From assembly GCF_023740735.1 (NCBI RefSeq), contig NZ_JAMRXH010000003.1, positions 62,001 through 126,000 on the forward strand: a stretch of DNA of 64,000 nucleotides, read 5' to 3'. Of this stretch, positions 55,570-63,743 are shown piece by piece. The notes beneath the pieces are model-generated. The model made no database searches and had not been told where the DNA came from. It worked only from the letters and a program-made list of their open reading frames with translations. This DNA comes from Nocardia sp. CDC159. GTDB taxonomy: Bacteria; Actinomycetota; Actinomycetes; Mycobacteriales; Mycobacteriaceae. Within the stretch, counting starts at the first letter, position 1, and each line of letters starts with the position of its first letter. A program made the translations under genes and the position numbers.

Positions 55570-55575
55570 TACGGT
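55570..55575 (+). promoter_or_regulatory. -10 hexamer of the leader ORF
   Basis: TACGGT lies 8 nt before the ATG at 55584, giving a probable leaderless transcript whose first codons are the 7-residue leader peptide. Confidence 0.55.
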
Positions 55576-55583
55576 CTGGTCCC

Positions 55584-55607
55584 ATGTGGATCGCACTGTT
55601 CTCCTGA
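55584..55607 (+). CDS. Leader peptide MWIALFS (leaderless uORF)
   Basis: Seven codons and TGA. Too short for ordinary gene finding, but placed 8 nt after a TANNNT hexamer. Its terminal bases CTCCTGA plus the next G (55601-55608) are perfectly complementary to CTCAGGAG (55715-55722), the ribosome-binding site of the next gene. A ribosome reading to the stop codon would cover the anti-Shine-Dalgarno bases. The peptide is hydrophobic. Role as a translational attenuator is inferred from these positions only. Confidence 0.55.
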   Translation: MWIALFS

Positions 55608-55728
55608 GCGCGTCTAGCGCCCCGCCCGGAGCCCTGCTCGCCCCGAGGCGGAATTCTCCGCCGCCACGCGGCATCCCGACCCGGCCGGCCACCACCCGGT
55701 ACGTCGGCCCACATCTCAGGAGGTCCCC
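55608..55728 (+). promoter_or_regulatory. Structured leader with sequestered ribosome site
   Basis: Between the uORF and the 60-aa gene lie a hairpin GGCGGA-attc-TCCGCC (55647-55662) and the site CTCAGGAGG (55715-55723), which can pair for 8 bp with the uORF end. Both the uORF and the main ORF are preceded by GGTCCC(C). Alternative pairings could switch translation of the downstream gene. Confidence 0.5.
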
Positions 55729-55911
55729 ATGCCTGCATCCAACCACGTCCCCGACCCCACCCCGTCGGAAAATCCCCCACTGTCCCGCCGCGACCGCCGC
55801 CGCAAGACAACCCAGCCCCAGCCCGGCAACAACTTCCCCACCACGAAGTTCGCCTCCCAGGGCAGAGCGGCCGTCCCGGCACACAAGTACCTCAACTATC
55901 GACGAGGCTGA
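55729..55911 (+). CDS. 60-aa basic protein downstream of the leader peptide
   Basis: Starts ATG 55729, 6 nt after a strong AGGAGG, one of the best ribosome sites in the window. The N-terminal 18 residues are Pro/Asp/Glu-rich, then a basic LSRRDRRRKTTQPQP and a C-terminal NNFPTTKFASQGRAAVPAHKY ending LNYRRG. No membrane segment or cysteine. The basic character suggests RNA or ribosome association but no family is recognised. Its translation is probably controlled by the leader at 55584-55728. Confidence 0.65.
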   Translation: MPASNHVPDPTPSENPPLSRRDRRRKTTQPQPGNNFPTTKFASQGRAAVPAHKYLNYRRG

Positions 55912-56533
55912 CCCGCCCTGGCCTCGGCGCCGACGCGCCGAGGCCGGGACGTCGACCGATCGGAGGGGATAAGCCCGACGATATGGCTCAGTGCCCTCGC
56001 TCATCGCGGCCTCAATCATTGCTCACGGTGTGCTGACATGGCAGCCCTGGGCGAAACCTACCGGTCACCTGCGACCGGTAACGGCGCCGGACAGCGCAGC
56101 GGCGGGGCGGGCGTATCGGTTAGCGAGGAAGCCGGTTGTAAAGGCGCGCGAGTTCCTCGGCGGTGGTGCGTGCCGCGGCGCAGCCGTTGTGCGCTCTGAT
56201 CCCAATGATCTCGGACTTCCCGTGATCGTCGGACTGCTCGTCGGTGCCGGGTCTGGCCTCCGGCGGCGGTGCAGCGGTCGCGAGGTAAATCCAGCAGGCA
56301 CCGGCAAACACGGGATCGTCGCGAGAACCCGCACTCTCCACGGCTCGCAGGCCGCCGATCGTGATTTCCTTCGCGGTACGGCCGCGGGCTCTGGCGCTGT
56401 CCAGAGACCAGCGGGAAAGGGCTGTCGCCAGCAGTCCCGAACCAGGTTTTGCCGCTTGGACAACGATCCGGCGTGGCCTACGAGAGCTGGACGGGATGAG
56501 GGTGGACCCCGGGGGAAGGGGTACCGTCGGCTC
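55912..56533. other. 622-bp gap with one doubtful minus-strand ORF
   Basis: Between the 60-aa gene and the phosphoesterase gene I see no tRNA, repeat or clear promoter except TACCGT at 56522-56527 for the next gene. The only coding candidate is at 56120-56341 on the minus strand (listed separately). Confidence 0.5.
56120..56341 (-). CDS. Doubtful ORF, possible remnant gene
   Basis: 73 aa from a GTG without a ribosome site. The sequence CWIYLATAAPPPEARPGTDEQ then GIRAHNGCAAARTTAEELARLYNRLPR looks protein-like, with two cysteines. The frame stays open upstream for at least 60 codons without a usable start (SARARGRTAKEITIGGLRAV reads well), which suggests a 5'-truncated or unusual-start gene. 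No family recognised. Confidence 0.3.
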   Translation of the reverse strand: MESAGSRDDPVFAGACWIYLATAAPPPEARPGTDEQSDDHGKSEIIGIRAHNGCAAARTTAEELARLYNRLPR

Positions 56534-57046
56534 GTGCGACTACTGCTGATGTCGGATACGCATGTGCCGGTGCGGGCCAAGCGGCTTCCGGGCGAGTTGT
56601 TGGAGCAGGTCGGGAGCGCCGATGTGGTTTTCCATGCCGGTGACTGGGTGGACACGGAGACGCTCGATCTGCTCGAGGGGCGGGCGCGGCGGCTGGTTGC
56701 GGTGTACGGGAACAATGACGGGGCGGATTTGCGGGGGCGGTTGCCCGAGGTGGCGTATGTGGAGTTGGCGGGGGTTCGGTTCGGGGTGGTGCATGAGACG
56801 GGGGCGGCCAAGGGGCGGGAAGAGCGTTGTGCCGCAAGGTTTCCCGAGTTGGATGTGCTCGTGTTCGGGCACAGCCATATTCCGTGGGACACCGTGGCGG
56901 GCGGGCGGCTGCGGCTGCTCAATCCGGGCTCGCCGACCGATCGGCGTCGGCAGCCGTACTGCACCTATATGACCGCCGAGGTGTCGGCGGGGCGGCTCAC
57001 GACGGTGCGGTTGCACCGGCTGCCCGATCGCGCGCGGGGTCGGTGA
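56534..57046 (+). CDS. YfcE/MJ0936-type metallophosphoesterase
   Basis: 170 aa. The dimetal motifs are LLLMSDTHVP (D-x-H), FHAGDWVD (GD), VYGNNDGA (GNND), VVHE and FGHSHIPW (GHxH), in the order of small calcineurin-like phosphodiesterases such as YfcE. They hydrolyse phosphodiesters such as bis-p-nitrophenyl phosphate; natural substrate unknown. The GTG at 56534 is chosen because it begins directly at the first strand and TACCGT lies 6 nt upstream. A 10-bp hairpin follows the gene. Confidence 0.9.
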   Translation: MRLLLMSDTHVPVRAKRLPGELLEQVGSADVVFHAGDWVDTETLDLLEGRARRLVAVYGNNDGADLRGRLPEVAYVELAGVRFGVVHETGAAKGREERCAARFPELDVLVFGHSHIPWDTVAGGRLRLLNPGSPTDRRRQPYCTYMTAEVSAGRLTTVRLHRLPDRARGR

Positions 57047-57079
57047 ACACCGGGGAAGAACGGTAACTCGGGTCGACAC

Positions 57080-57106
57080 GGCACCGGCGCGGCGGTCGCC
57101 GGTGCC
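57080..57106. terminator. Hairpin between the phosphoesterase and emb genes
   Basis: ggcaccggcg (57080-57089) pairs with cgccggtgcc (57097-57106); loop 7 nt. It lies between two convergent genes and may serve both. Confidence 0.65.
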
Positions 57107-57174
57107 AGGGCGTACGAAACGGCACGCGCGAGTACCGACGTATGAGGACTCGCCCAACAGAAACACCGACGGCG

Positions 57175-60100
57175 CTACCAATTGGTGTTGATATGCCCCG
57201 GACTCCAGAGCCCCGTATGCGTCTCCTGCGTTACCACCGGAATGGCGGGCGTCGCATTGCGATCGATGGGAGTCAGCCGCTGCAGCTCACCCCAGTCCGA
57301 ACGCCAGTCGTGGTTGAGATAGGTGGCGAGGGTTTGCGAGTGCAGCAATTGCTGGCTCCAGCCCAGCGGGCCACCCCCGTCGTGACTCTCCCACAGATTG
57401 GTGTCGTGCGCGCCGCCGCGGTCGGGCAGGATGCGCCAGGCCGGGGTCTGGGCGATGCCGTCCCGGTGGTCGTAGGGGCGCTGACACGGGAACTGCAGGC
57501 CCACGGCCCAGTCCAGGAGCACCGGGCTGTGCGAGCCGACCAGCTCGTTGAGGGTCTGGGTGCGCGGCACGCGGGGCGGGGTCAGCGCGAGCCACTGGCC
57601 GGGATCCAGGCTGCGGGCACTCGCGACGACGCGAATCACGTCGGCCTGCGCGGGAATTCGATCCATGGGGAACCGCAGATTCCGCCACGACGGCGCGGGG
57701 CCGATGTCGATCGGGGCGAGCCGCCCCAGCGGCTGCGCGGAGGTCGCGGAATCGGTTGTGCCGTATTCGATCTCGACAGACTGGCCGGGTGTGACGACAC
57801 CGTCGGCGTCGACCGAGCGAATGCGACCAGCCGCGGCGATCGCCACGATTCCGTCGCGGTTGCCGCCCTCGGGCAGGCGGTACCAGCCGGTGGTGAGATC
57901 GGCCGTGCCGGGATGTCCGGCCGTCCCCAGCTCGGGCGTCGTCGCCGAATCCAGTCCGAACGGCAGTGGCGCGCCGCCGGTTTCGGTGCCGCTGTCGCCG
58001 CCGGGCTTGTTGTCGAACGCGTTGGCGATACTGCTGCCATTGTTCGGCTCGCCGTCGGGGGTGAGATCGCCGACGCCGCCGCGCACGAAACCGTTGGCCT
58101 GCGCACCGAAGGTGGCGAAGGCGTCCCCGGACAGCGGCGCCAGCAGCGAGGCGTTCGGATCCGTCTCGACCAGCACCTCGTTCGCCAGCCCGCACGGCTT
58201 ACCCAGCACCGCGTTGATATTCGACTTGGCCAGCGAGAACGCCGGATACTGCGACACCGCGCCCTTGGCGAACGAGGCGACCTCGAACAGCACCAGCAGC
58301 GCCGCCGCCACGGTCAGCGGCGGAATGGTGGCCAGCCGCCAGGCGCGCGGCGAGATCTGGTGCGGCGTACCGGGTTCCGGCGCGCGCACATGCCACCACC
58401 CGGCCAACAGCAGGAACCCCAGCGCGGCCGCCAGGAACACCAGGTAGAACCCGAAGCCGTGGAAGGATGGGGCCTTGTCGTGCCAGGGAATGCCGAAACT
58501 CGAGATCCACCACCACTCGTTGACGCTGGTGAAGATCTGCGCCAGCGCCAGCGAGATCACGGCCGCGAACAGGGCGCGATTGCGCGGTGACCGCATCACC
58601 CGCGGCCCGACCGCGACCGCGGTCAGCACCGCCACCGAACCCGCCAGCCCGGCGTAGATGCCGTTGTGGTGGGTGAACTTGGTCGGCGTGATCGCCATGA
58701 ACAGCATTGCGCCGAAGGTGATTCCGAGCAGCCGCTTGGCCGGTCCGGATGCGGTGAACGGAATCCGCCCGCCCTTGCGCAACAGCACGAACACACAGAC
58801 CAGCAGCCCGAGCCACATGGCCACCATGGCGAACCGGCGCGCGATCGAGCCGTCGGCGGTGGGCATGAACAGCCACTGGTAGGCCAGATAGTCGTTGTAC
58901 CAGGGGTCGGCCGGTCCGACCGCCTGATGGACCCGATACATCTCGAGCGTCGCGGACAGCGGCTGGACGCCGAACATGCACACCAGCATCACCGTGCCGG
59001 ACGCGATCAGCGGGGCCACCATCGCGCCGTACCCGCGCACCCAGGACCACCACGAGACCCGCTGCGCCGCATCGGATTCGGCGAGCTCGCGAGCCCGGGC
59101 CGCACCGGTGCGCACCGCGGTGCGCATACCGGCGATCAGCGGTGCGAGGCAGATGTACGCCGACGGCGCCGCGGTGAAGCTGAAGGCCGCGACCACAATC
59201 GCGATCGCGTACGGCAGCAGCCGCCGCGTCGCAATGGACCGCTCGACGAACACCCAGGTGAGCAGCACACAGATCGCGATGACGGGCTCCGGCCGCAGAC
59301 CGTTGTTGTAGGGCAGCCACACCGCCAGGAAGACGAGCGCACCGGTCCACACCGCGATCCGATTGTGCCGCACGGCCACACCCAGCCGCGGCACCACCTC
59401 CCGACTGAGCACCAGCCAGGTGAGCACCCCCGCCAGCAGCGTCGGCAGCCGCACCCACGGACTGGCGGTGCTGATCTCCGCCATCCGCGCGATCACATCG
59501 TAGGGCGGTGTGCCCACCGGGTTTTCGGGCACCCCGAAGAACCGGAAGTAGTTGGCCATATAGCCGGACGCCAGCGAGGCCCGCGCCATTCCGAACTGAT
59601 ATCCGTCATCGGAGGTCGTGGATCCGATGAAATGCCACACCACCAGCGTCCCGACCACCACGGCATCGACTACCGAGAACGACCGCCACCGCCGCGGCAT
59701 CCACCGCCGCAGCCGCCGTCCGTCCAGCGCGTCCAACCGATGCAACGCGACCAGCGCGATCACCGTGAACAGCACCGCCAGCACACTCGCGGCCCGTTTG
59801 AGCAGTGTCGGAGTGACGGAGAACCGGCTGTCCACCTGCGCGCTGACCCGCACCCCGTCCGCGGCGGGCAGATCACTGAAGATCCCCACCAGCTGCGGGC
59901 GGTTGTCCCCTTGCAGCTCAACCGGTTTCACCCCGGGAGCGGTGACCGTCGTGGACGAGATATCGGAATGCACGGTGACCGCGCCACCACCGAGCGCCTC
60001 GAGCGGCATACTCAGCAGCGCCTGATTGCGCAGCACCAGCTCCAGCCGCGCGGGCTTGTCGTCCTGCGCGGGCCGCACCCGCGCGACGAAGCCGTAATGC

Positions 60101-60435
60101 TCCAGATCCGGCGCGCCGTCGGGCAGGGTCGAGGTCACGATGCCGCCGCGCTCGCCCAGCTGCGCCGCGGCCGGGCCCGGAATCGTCGCGTCGAAGCTCA
60201 ACGGCGCGTAGGAGATCAGCGGCGCGGTGATGCTACGCGGTGAATCCTGTTGCGGCCAGGACAGAGTCGTCCTGTCGACCCGCACGGGCAGCAGTGGCAC
60301 CGCGATCGCGAAGAGCGCGGCGAGCAGACCGGCGACGAACGCGACCGGCTTGGCCCAGCCACCCCGCGGTCCGGCATCGCGGGACAGCTCGCCTGCCGCG
60401 GACGTTTCGTCCGCTTTCTCCATCGTGTCCGTCAC
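57175..60435 (-). CDS. EmbA/B/C-family arabinosyltransferase
   Basis: 1086 aa membrane GT-C enzyme using decaprenyl-phosphoryl-arabinose to build arabinan of the cell wall or lipoarabinomannan; relatives are ethambutol targets. After an N-terminal helix and an exported jelly-roll, the GT-C motif is IGSTTSDDGYQFGMAR (two Asp), then NYFRFFGVPENPVGTPPYDVI; about 13 helices follow, and a C-terminal carbohydrate-binding region (TTGWYRLPEGG, NLRFPMDRIPAQADVIR, CQRPYDHRDG). It could be A, B or C type. The GTG at 60435 follows TAGCAT by 8 nt. No other emb gene is adjacent. Confidence 0.92.
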   Translation of the reverse strand: MTDTMEKADETSAAGELSRDAGPRGGWAKPVAFVAGLLAALFAIAVPLLPVRVDRTTLSWPQQDSPRSITAPLISYAPLSFDATIPGPAAAQLGERGGIVTSTLPDGAPDLEHYGFVARVRPAQDDKPARLELVLRNQALLSMPLEALGGGAVTVHSDISSTTVTAPGVKPVELQGDNRPQLVGIFSDLPAADGVRVSAQVDSRFSVTPTLLKRAASVLAVLFTVIALVALHRLDALDGRRLRRWMPRRWRSFSVVDAVVVGTLVVWHFIGSTTSDDGYQFGMARASLASGYMANYFRFFGVPENPVGTPPYDVIARMAEISTASPWVRLPTLLAGVLTWLVLSREVVPRLGVAVRHNRIAVWTGALVFLAVWLPYNNGLRPEPVIAICVLLTWVFVERSIATRRLLPYAIAIVVAAFSFTAAPSAYICLAPLIAGMRTAVRTGAARARELAESDAAQRVSWWSWVRGYGAMVAPLIASGTVMLVCMFGVQPLSATLEMYRVHQAVGPADPWYNDYLAYQWLFMPTADGSIARRFAMVAMWLGLLVCVFVLLRKGGRIPFTASGPAKRLLGITFGAMLFMAITPTKFTHHNGIYAGLAGSVAVLTAVAVGPRVMRSPRNRALFAAVISLALAQIFTSVNEWWWISSFGIPWHDKAPSFHGFGFYLVFLAAALGFLLLAGWWHVRAPEPGTPHQISPRAWRLATIPPLTVAAALLVLFEVASFAKGAVSQYPAFSLAKSNINAVLGKPCGLANEVLVETDPNASLLAPLSGDAFATFGAQANGFVRGGVGDLTPDGEPNNGSSIANAFDNKPGGDSGTETGGAPLPFGLDSATTPELGTAGHPGTADLTTGWYRLPEGGNRDGIVAIAAAGRIRSVDADGVVTPGQSVEIEYGTTDSATSAQPLGRLAPIDIGPAPSWRNLRFPMDRIPAQADVIRVVASARSLDPGQWLALTPPRVPRTQTLNELVGSHSPVLLDWAVGLQFPCQRPYDHRDGIAQTPAWRILPDRGGAHDTNLWESHDGGGPLGWSQQLLHSQTLATYLNHDWRSDWGELQRLTPIDRNATPAIPVVTQETHTGLWSPGHINTNW

Positions 60436-60525
60436 GGAGGCAGATGCTAGCGTGACGCTTTCCCGGCAGGCCAAGTCCGCCCGACGATTCTCAGCGTCCG
60501 CTTATTTTTCCGACCGGAAGCGACG

Positions 60526-60559
60526 GCGGCCGGTATCCGATCCCACGGATACCGGCCGC
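60526..60559 (-). terminator. 13-bp hairpin between the lipoprotein and emb genes
   Basis: gcggccggtatcc (60526-60538) and ggataccggccgc (60547-60559) pair exactly around 8 nt. On the minus strand it begins 17 bp after the lipoprotein stop and lies before the emb promoter. Confidence 0.7.
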
Positions 60560-60575
60560 GCCGCGCATGCGGTGA

Positions 60576-61088
60576 CTAGCTGCAGGCGGGCGAGGTCTGG
60601 CCCAGGTTCTGCAGACCGGCGCACGCCCAGCTCTTCTGCAGCTTCCACTTGCCGTCCTGGGCGACGAACGGCACGTCCGCCGGGGTCGGGGCGGCGCCGT
60701 TGACCGAGAAGTTCACCTGCGCGGTGAGCTGGTCCAGCAGCTGGCGGACGTCGATGACCTCGATCTTGGCGTTGTTCTGCTGGTACGCGGTGACCAGCTT
60801 CTTGATCATGTCGGGATCCTTCTGCAGCGCCTGCTCGCCGTCCTCGAGGTACTGCACCTTCTGGGCGTCGGGCACGTTCGGATCCAGCACCTGCGCCAGC
60901 TGCTGGTTCAGCTCCGCGGCGGTGGGCACCGGCGGCGTATTGGGCGACGCGGCGGCCGTCTGGCTGGTCGTCGCCGCCGGCTTCTTGTCGTCGCCCTTCT
61001 TGTCGCCGCTACCGCACGCCGACATCCCGAGCGCCGCCACGACGGCCAGGGTGGCGACCGCGATGCGTCCAGTCATCTGAAGCTTCAA
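60576..61088 (-). CDS. MTB12-like low-molecular-weight lipoprotein
   Basis: 170 aa from a TTG that follows AAAGGA by 6 nt; an ATG four codons later (61076) is the alternative. The signal ends in the lipobox MSAC. After a Lys/Asp/Ala/Thr linker, VPTAAELNQQLAQVLDPNVPDAQKVQYLEDG resembles, from memory, the MTB12 antigen (VPTAAQLTSLLNSLADPNV). The remainder is the short alpha/beta fold with FSVNGAAPTPADVPFVAQDGKWKLQKSWAC and a closing Cys. Function unknown; MTB12-type proteins are abundant exported antigens. Confidence 0.7.
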   Translation of the reverse strand: MKLQMTGRIAVATLAVVAALGMSACGSGDKKGDDKKPAATTSQTAAASPNTPPVPTAAELNQQLAQVLDPNVPDAQKVQYLEDGEQALQKDPDMIKKLVTAYQQNNAKIEVIDVRQLLDQLTAQVNFSVNGAAPTPADVPFVAQDGKWKLQKSWACAGLQNLGQTSPACS

Positions 61089-61188
61089 TGCTCGTCCTTT
61101 GCGTTCGAGTTGGTCTGGTTCCGTGCACGTGACAGCTACCACCCGACCGGCAGCGCTGCACGAGTGGCCTCACGCTACCCGCCGAAAT

Positions 61189-62781
61189 TCAACGAAGACT
61201 AAGGAGCGGGTCGGCCGGTGCGAGATCGACATCGTCGGCGGCAAAGGTATACGCCGGACCCGGTCCTGTCGAGCGGGTCTCGAACCGTATCGTGACGCGT
61301 CCGTGCCCGCTGCCCTGCACCCAGCCGTGGCCGTGTTCGCGATGGGACACATCGCGGCCCGGGTACCAGAACTCGGTGGTGTAGGAGCGGGTGGCGGGCG
61401 GCACCTCCGGTGTGGGATCGGCGACGGGTTCGGCGATCGCCAGAGTCGGCTCCGGCGCGACGAATTCGCCGAGCGCGTCGAGCGCACCCGGCTCGCCCTC
61501 GGCCCGGCCGGGCGGGCGGCGCGCGGCGCGATCCTGGTCCAACTCCGGGAACAGCGACTCCTGCCGCACCGTGGACAATCCGCCGAAACCCACCCCCACC
61601 AAACGAATCGGACCCAGCTCCCCCGGGTCGATGGCCGAGCGCAGCGCCGCCGCGGTGAGCGTGGCCGGATCCTCGGTGGCGTAGGGCAGCGTGAACGAAC
61701 GCGTCACGATGCCCATATCGGCCTTCTTCAACTTCAACACCACCGTGCGGGCCGCGCGGCCGTCGGCGGTGAGCCGCCGATGCGCGTGCGCGGCCATCTC
61801 CTCGATGGCCGAACGCAGCTGGGCGAGGGTGAGAATGTCGCGCTCGTAGGTGGTTTCGGCGCTGATCTGCTTGGCCTCGGCACGCTCGGCGACCGGCCGG
61901 TCGTCGATGCCGCGGGCCAGCCGGTGCAGGGCCGCGCCCACACTGCCGCCCAGCAGCGACACCGCCTCCTGCTCGGGCAGCGCCGCGAACGCGCCGACCG
62001 TCTCGATGCCCACCGACCGCAGCCGCCCCTCGGCCACCGGCCCGATCCCCCACAGCTTGCGCACCGGCAGCGCGGCCAGCAACTCCTGCTGTTCGGCGGG
62101 CGAAACGACCCGCACACCATCGGGTTTGGCCAGACCGGAGGCGATCTTGGCGAGCTGTTTGCCGGTGCCCGCCCCGACCGAGGCCACCAGCCCGGTGCGC
62201 TCGCGCACCAGCGTCCGCAGCTGTTCGCAGAAGTGGAGCACCTGCCGCGCGGTGGCCCCGGCCAGCTCGTTCGGCTCGCCGAACGCCTCGTCGAACGACA
62301 GCGTCTCCAGCACCGGAATGCGCGAGCGCAGCGTGTCGAACACCTGCCCGCTGACCTCGCCGTAAACCACCCCGCGCGGCGGCACCACCACCGCGGTGAC
62401 CCCGACCAGCCGCCGCGCCATATGCATGGGCATGGCCGAGCGCGCGCCGAACATCCGCGCCTCGTAGCTCGCCCCCGCCACCACGCCGCGCGCCCCCGTG
62501 CCGCCGACCAGCACCGGACGCCCACGCAGCGTCGGCCGGGTGAGCTGCTCGACCGAGGCGAAGAAGGCGTCCATATCGATGTGCAGCACCCAGCGCCGGG
62601 CCGCGACGTCCAGACCGCTACCCCCGACCCCCGGATCCTGACGAATTGCTACGGAATAGCTGTTGAATTCCTGACGATCCGAACCCGCTCGCCCCGATGC
62701 GCCGCTACCCTGCCCTACCCCCACGAATGCCCTCTGACCAGGCCAAAACCGTGGCGTAGCCGGGGCGGGATCGCGGTTCAT
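61189..62781 (-). CDS. dinX: DNA polymerase IV, DinX-like (Y family)
   Basis: 530 aa. [31 protein letters not shown] (catalytic Asp), [32 protein letters not shown] (catalytic Asp-Glu), [29 protein letters not shown] and a little-finger domain are present. It performs translesion synthesis. The C-terminal 100 residues ([31 protein letters not shown]) match a tail I recall in M. tuberculosis DinX. The ATG at 62781 follows TAGATT by 7 nt and adds about 60 residues before the core; a later start is possible. No LexA site seen. Confidence 0.92.
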   Translation of the reverse strand: MNRDPAPATPRFWPGQRAFVGVGQGSGASGRAGSDRQEFNSYSVAIRQDPGVGGSGLDVAARRWVLHIDMDAFFASVEQLTRPTLRGRPVLVGGTGARGVVAGASYEARMFGARSAMPMHMARRLVGVTAVVVPPRGVVYGEVSGQVFDTLRSRIPVLETLSFDEAFGEPNELAGATARQVLHFCEQLRTLVRERTGLVASVGAGTGKQLAKIASGLAKPDGVRVVSPAEQQELLAALPVRKLWGIGPVAEGRLRSVGIETVGAFAALPEQEAVSLLGGSVGAALHRLARGIDDRPVAERAEAKQISAETTYERDILTLAQLRSAIEEMAAHAHRRLTADGRAARTVVLKLKKADMGIVTRSFTLPYATEDPATLTAAALRSAIDPGELGPIRLVGVGFGGLSTVRQESLFPELDQDRAARRPPGRAEGEPGALDALGEFVAPEPTLAIAEPVADPTPEVPPATRSYTTEFWYPGRDVSHREHGHGWVQGSGHGRVTIRFETRSTGPGPAYTFAADDVDLAPADPLLSLR

Positions 62782-62843
62782 GCTCCGCAATCTACGCCCG
62801 CCTACCGACAATTCCTGGCGAGCGAGTATGTGATGATCTGACC

Positions 62844-63743
62844 ATGACTATCCGCAAGGCCGTGATCCCCGCCGCTGGCATCGGTTCTCGCCTGCTGCCG
62901 CTGACCAAGGCCATCCCCAAGGAGATGCTGCCGGTCGGCGACAAGCCGGTCATCGAGCACACCGTCCGCGAGCTGGTGGCCTCGGGTATCACCGACATCA
63001 CGATCGTGGTCAGTGCCGGCAAGTCCCTGATCCAGGACCACTTCCGGCCGAATCCGGCGCTGGTGGCGCAGCTGCGCTCCGACGGCAAGACCGCCTACGC
63101 CGACGCGGTCGAGGAGGTCGGTGAACTGGGCCGCCTGGGCCATATCACCTATCTGGACCAGCACGGTCCCTACGGCAACGGCACGCCGGTGCTCAATGCC
63201 GCCCGCAATCTGGGCGACGAACCCATGCTGGTGCTCTGGCCCGACGACGTCTTCGTCGCCGAGGTCCCGCGCGCCCAGCAGCTCATCGACGCCTACAACA
63301 AGACCAAGGCCCCGGTGCTGGCCCTGATGCCGATGGACCCGGCCGATTCCAAGCGCTACGGCGTGCCGGTGGTGCGCGAAACCCTGGAAGACGGACTGCT
63401 GCGCATCGGCGGCCTGCGCGAGAAGCCGAAGCCGGAGGACGCGCCCTCGGCCTACGCCGCTATCGGCGGCTACGTGGTCACCCCGGGCATCATCGAGGAG
63501 CTGCGCAAGCAGGTGGCCGACTGGTACACCCACCGCACCGGTGAGGTGTATCTGACCGACGCCATCAACACCTTCGCCGCCTCGAATGCCGTGTACGGAC
63601 AGGTGATTCGTGGCCGCTGGTACGACACCGGCAATCCGGGCGACTACCTGGTGGCCCAGTTCGCCACGGCGCTGGCGCATCCGGAGTACGGCCCGTTGCT
63701 GCGGCAGCTGGTCGCCGGTCAGGAGTCGTCGGGCGCGTTGTAA
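62844..63743 (+). CDS. galU: UTP-glucose-1-phosphate uridylyltransferase
   Basis: 299 aa. The nucleotide-binding [32 protein letters not shown], the VLWPDDVFV metal site, [30 protein letters not shown] and the [14 protein letters not shown] segment are typical GalU. It makes UDP-glucose for trehalose-6-phosphate, glycogen and envelope sugars, which links it loosely to the tre genes. Divergent from dinX with 62 bp between start codons. Its last 25 bp overlap the minus-strand MarR gene. Confidence 0.95.
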   Translation: MTIRKAVIPAAGIGSRLLPLTKAIPKEMLPVGDKPVIEHTVRELVASGITDITIVVSAGKSLIQDHFRPNPALVAQLRSDGKTAYADAVEEVGELGRLGHITYLDQHGPYGNGTPVLNAARNLGDEPMLVLWPDDVFVAEVPRAQQLIDAYNKTKAPVLALMPMDPADSKRYGVPVVRETLEDGLLRIGGLREKPKPEDAPSAYAAIGGYVVTPGIIEELRKQVADWYTHRTGEVYLTDAINTFAASNAVYGQVIRGRWYDTGNPGDYLVAQFATALAHPEYGPLLRQLVAGQESSGAL

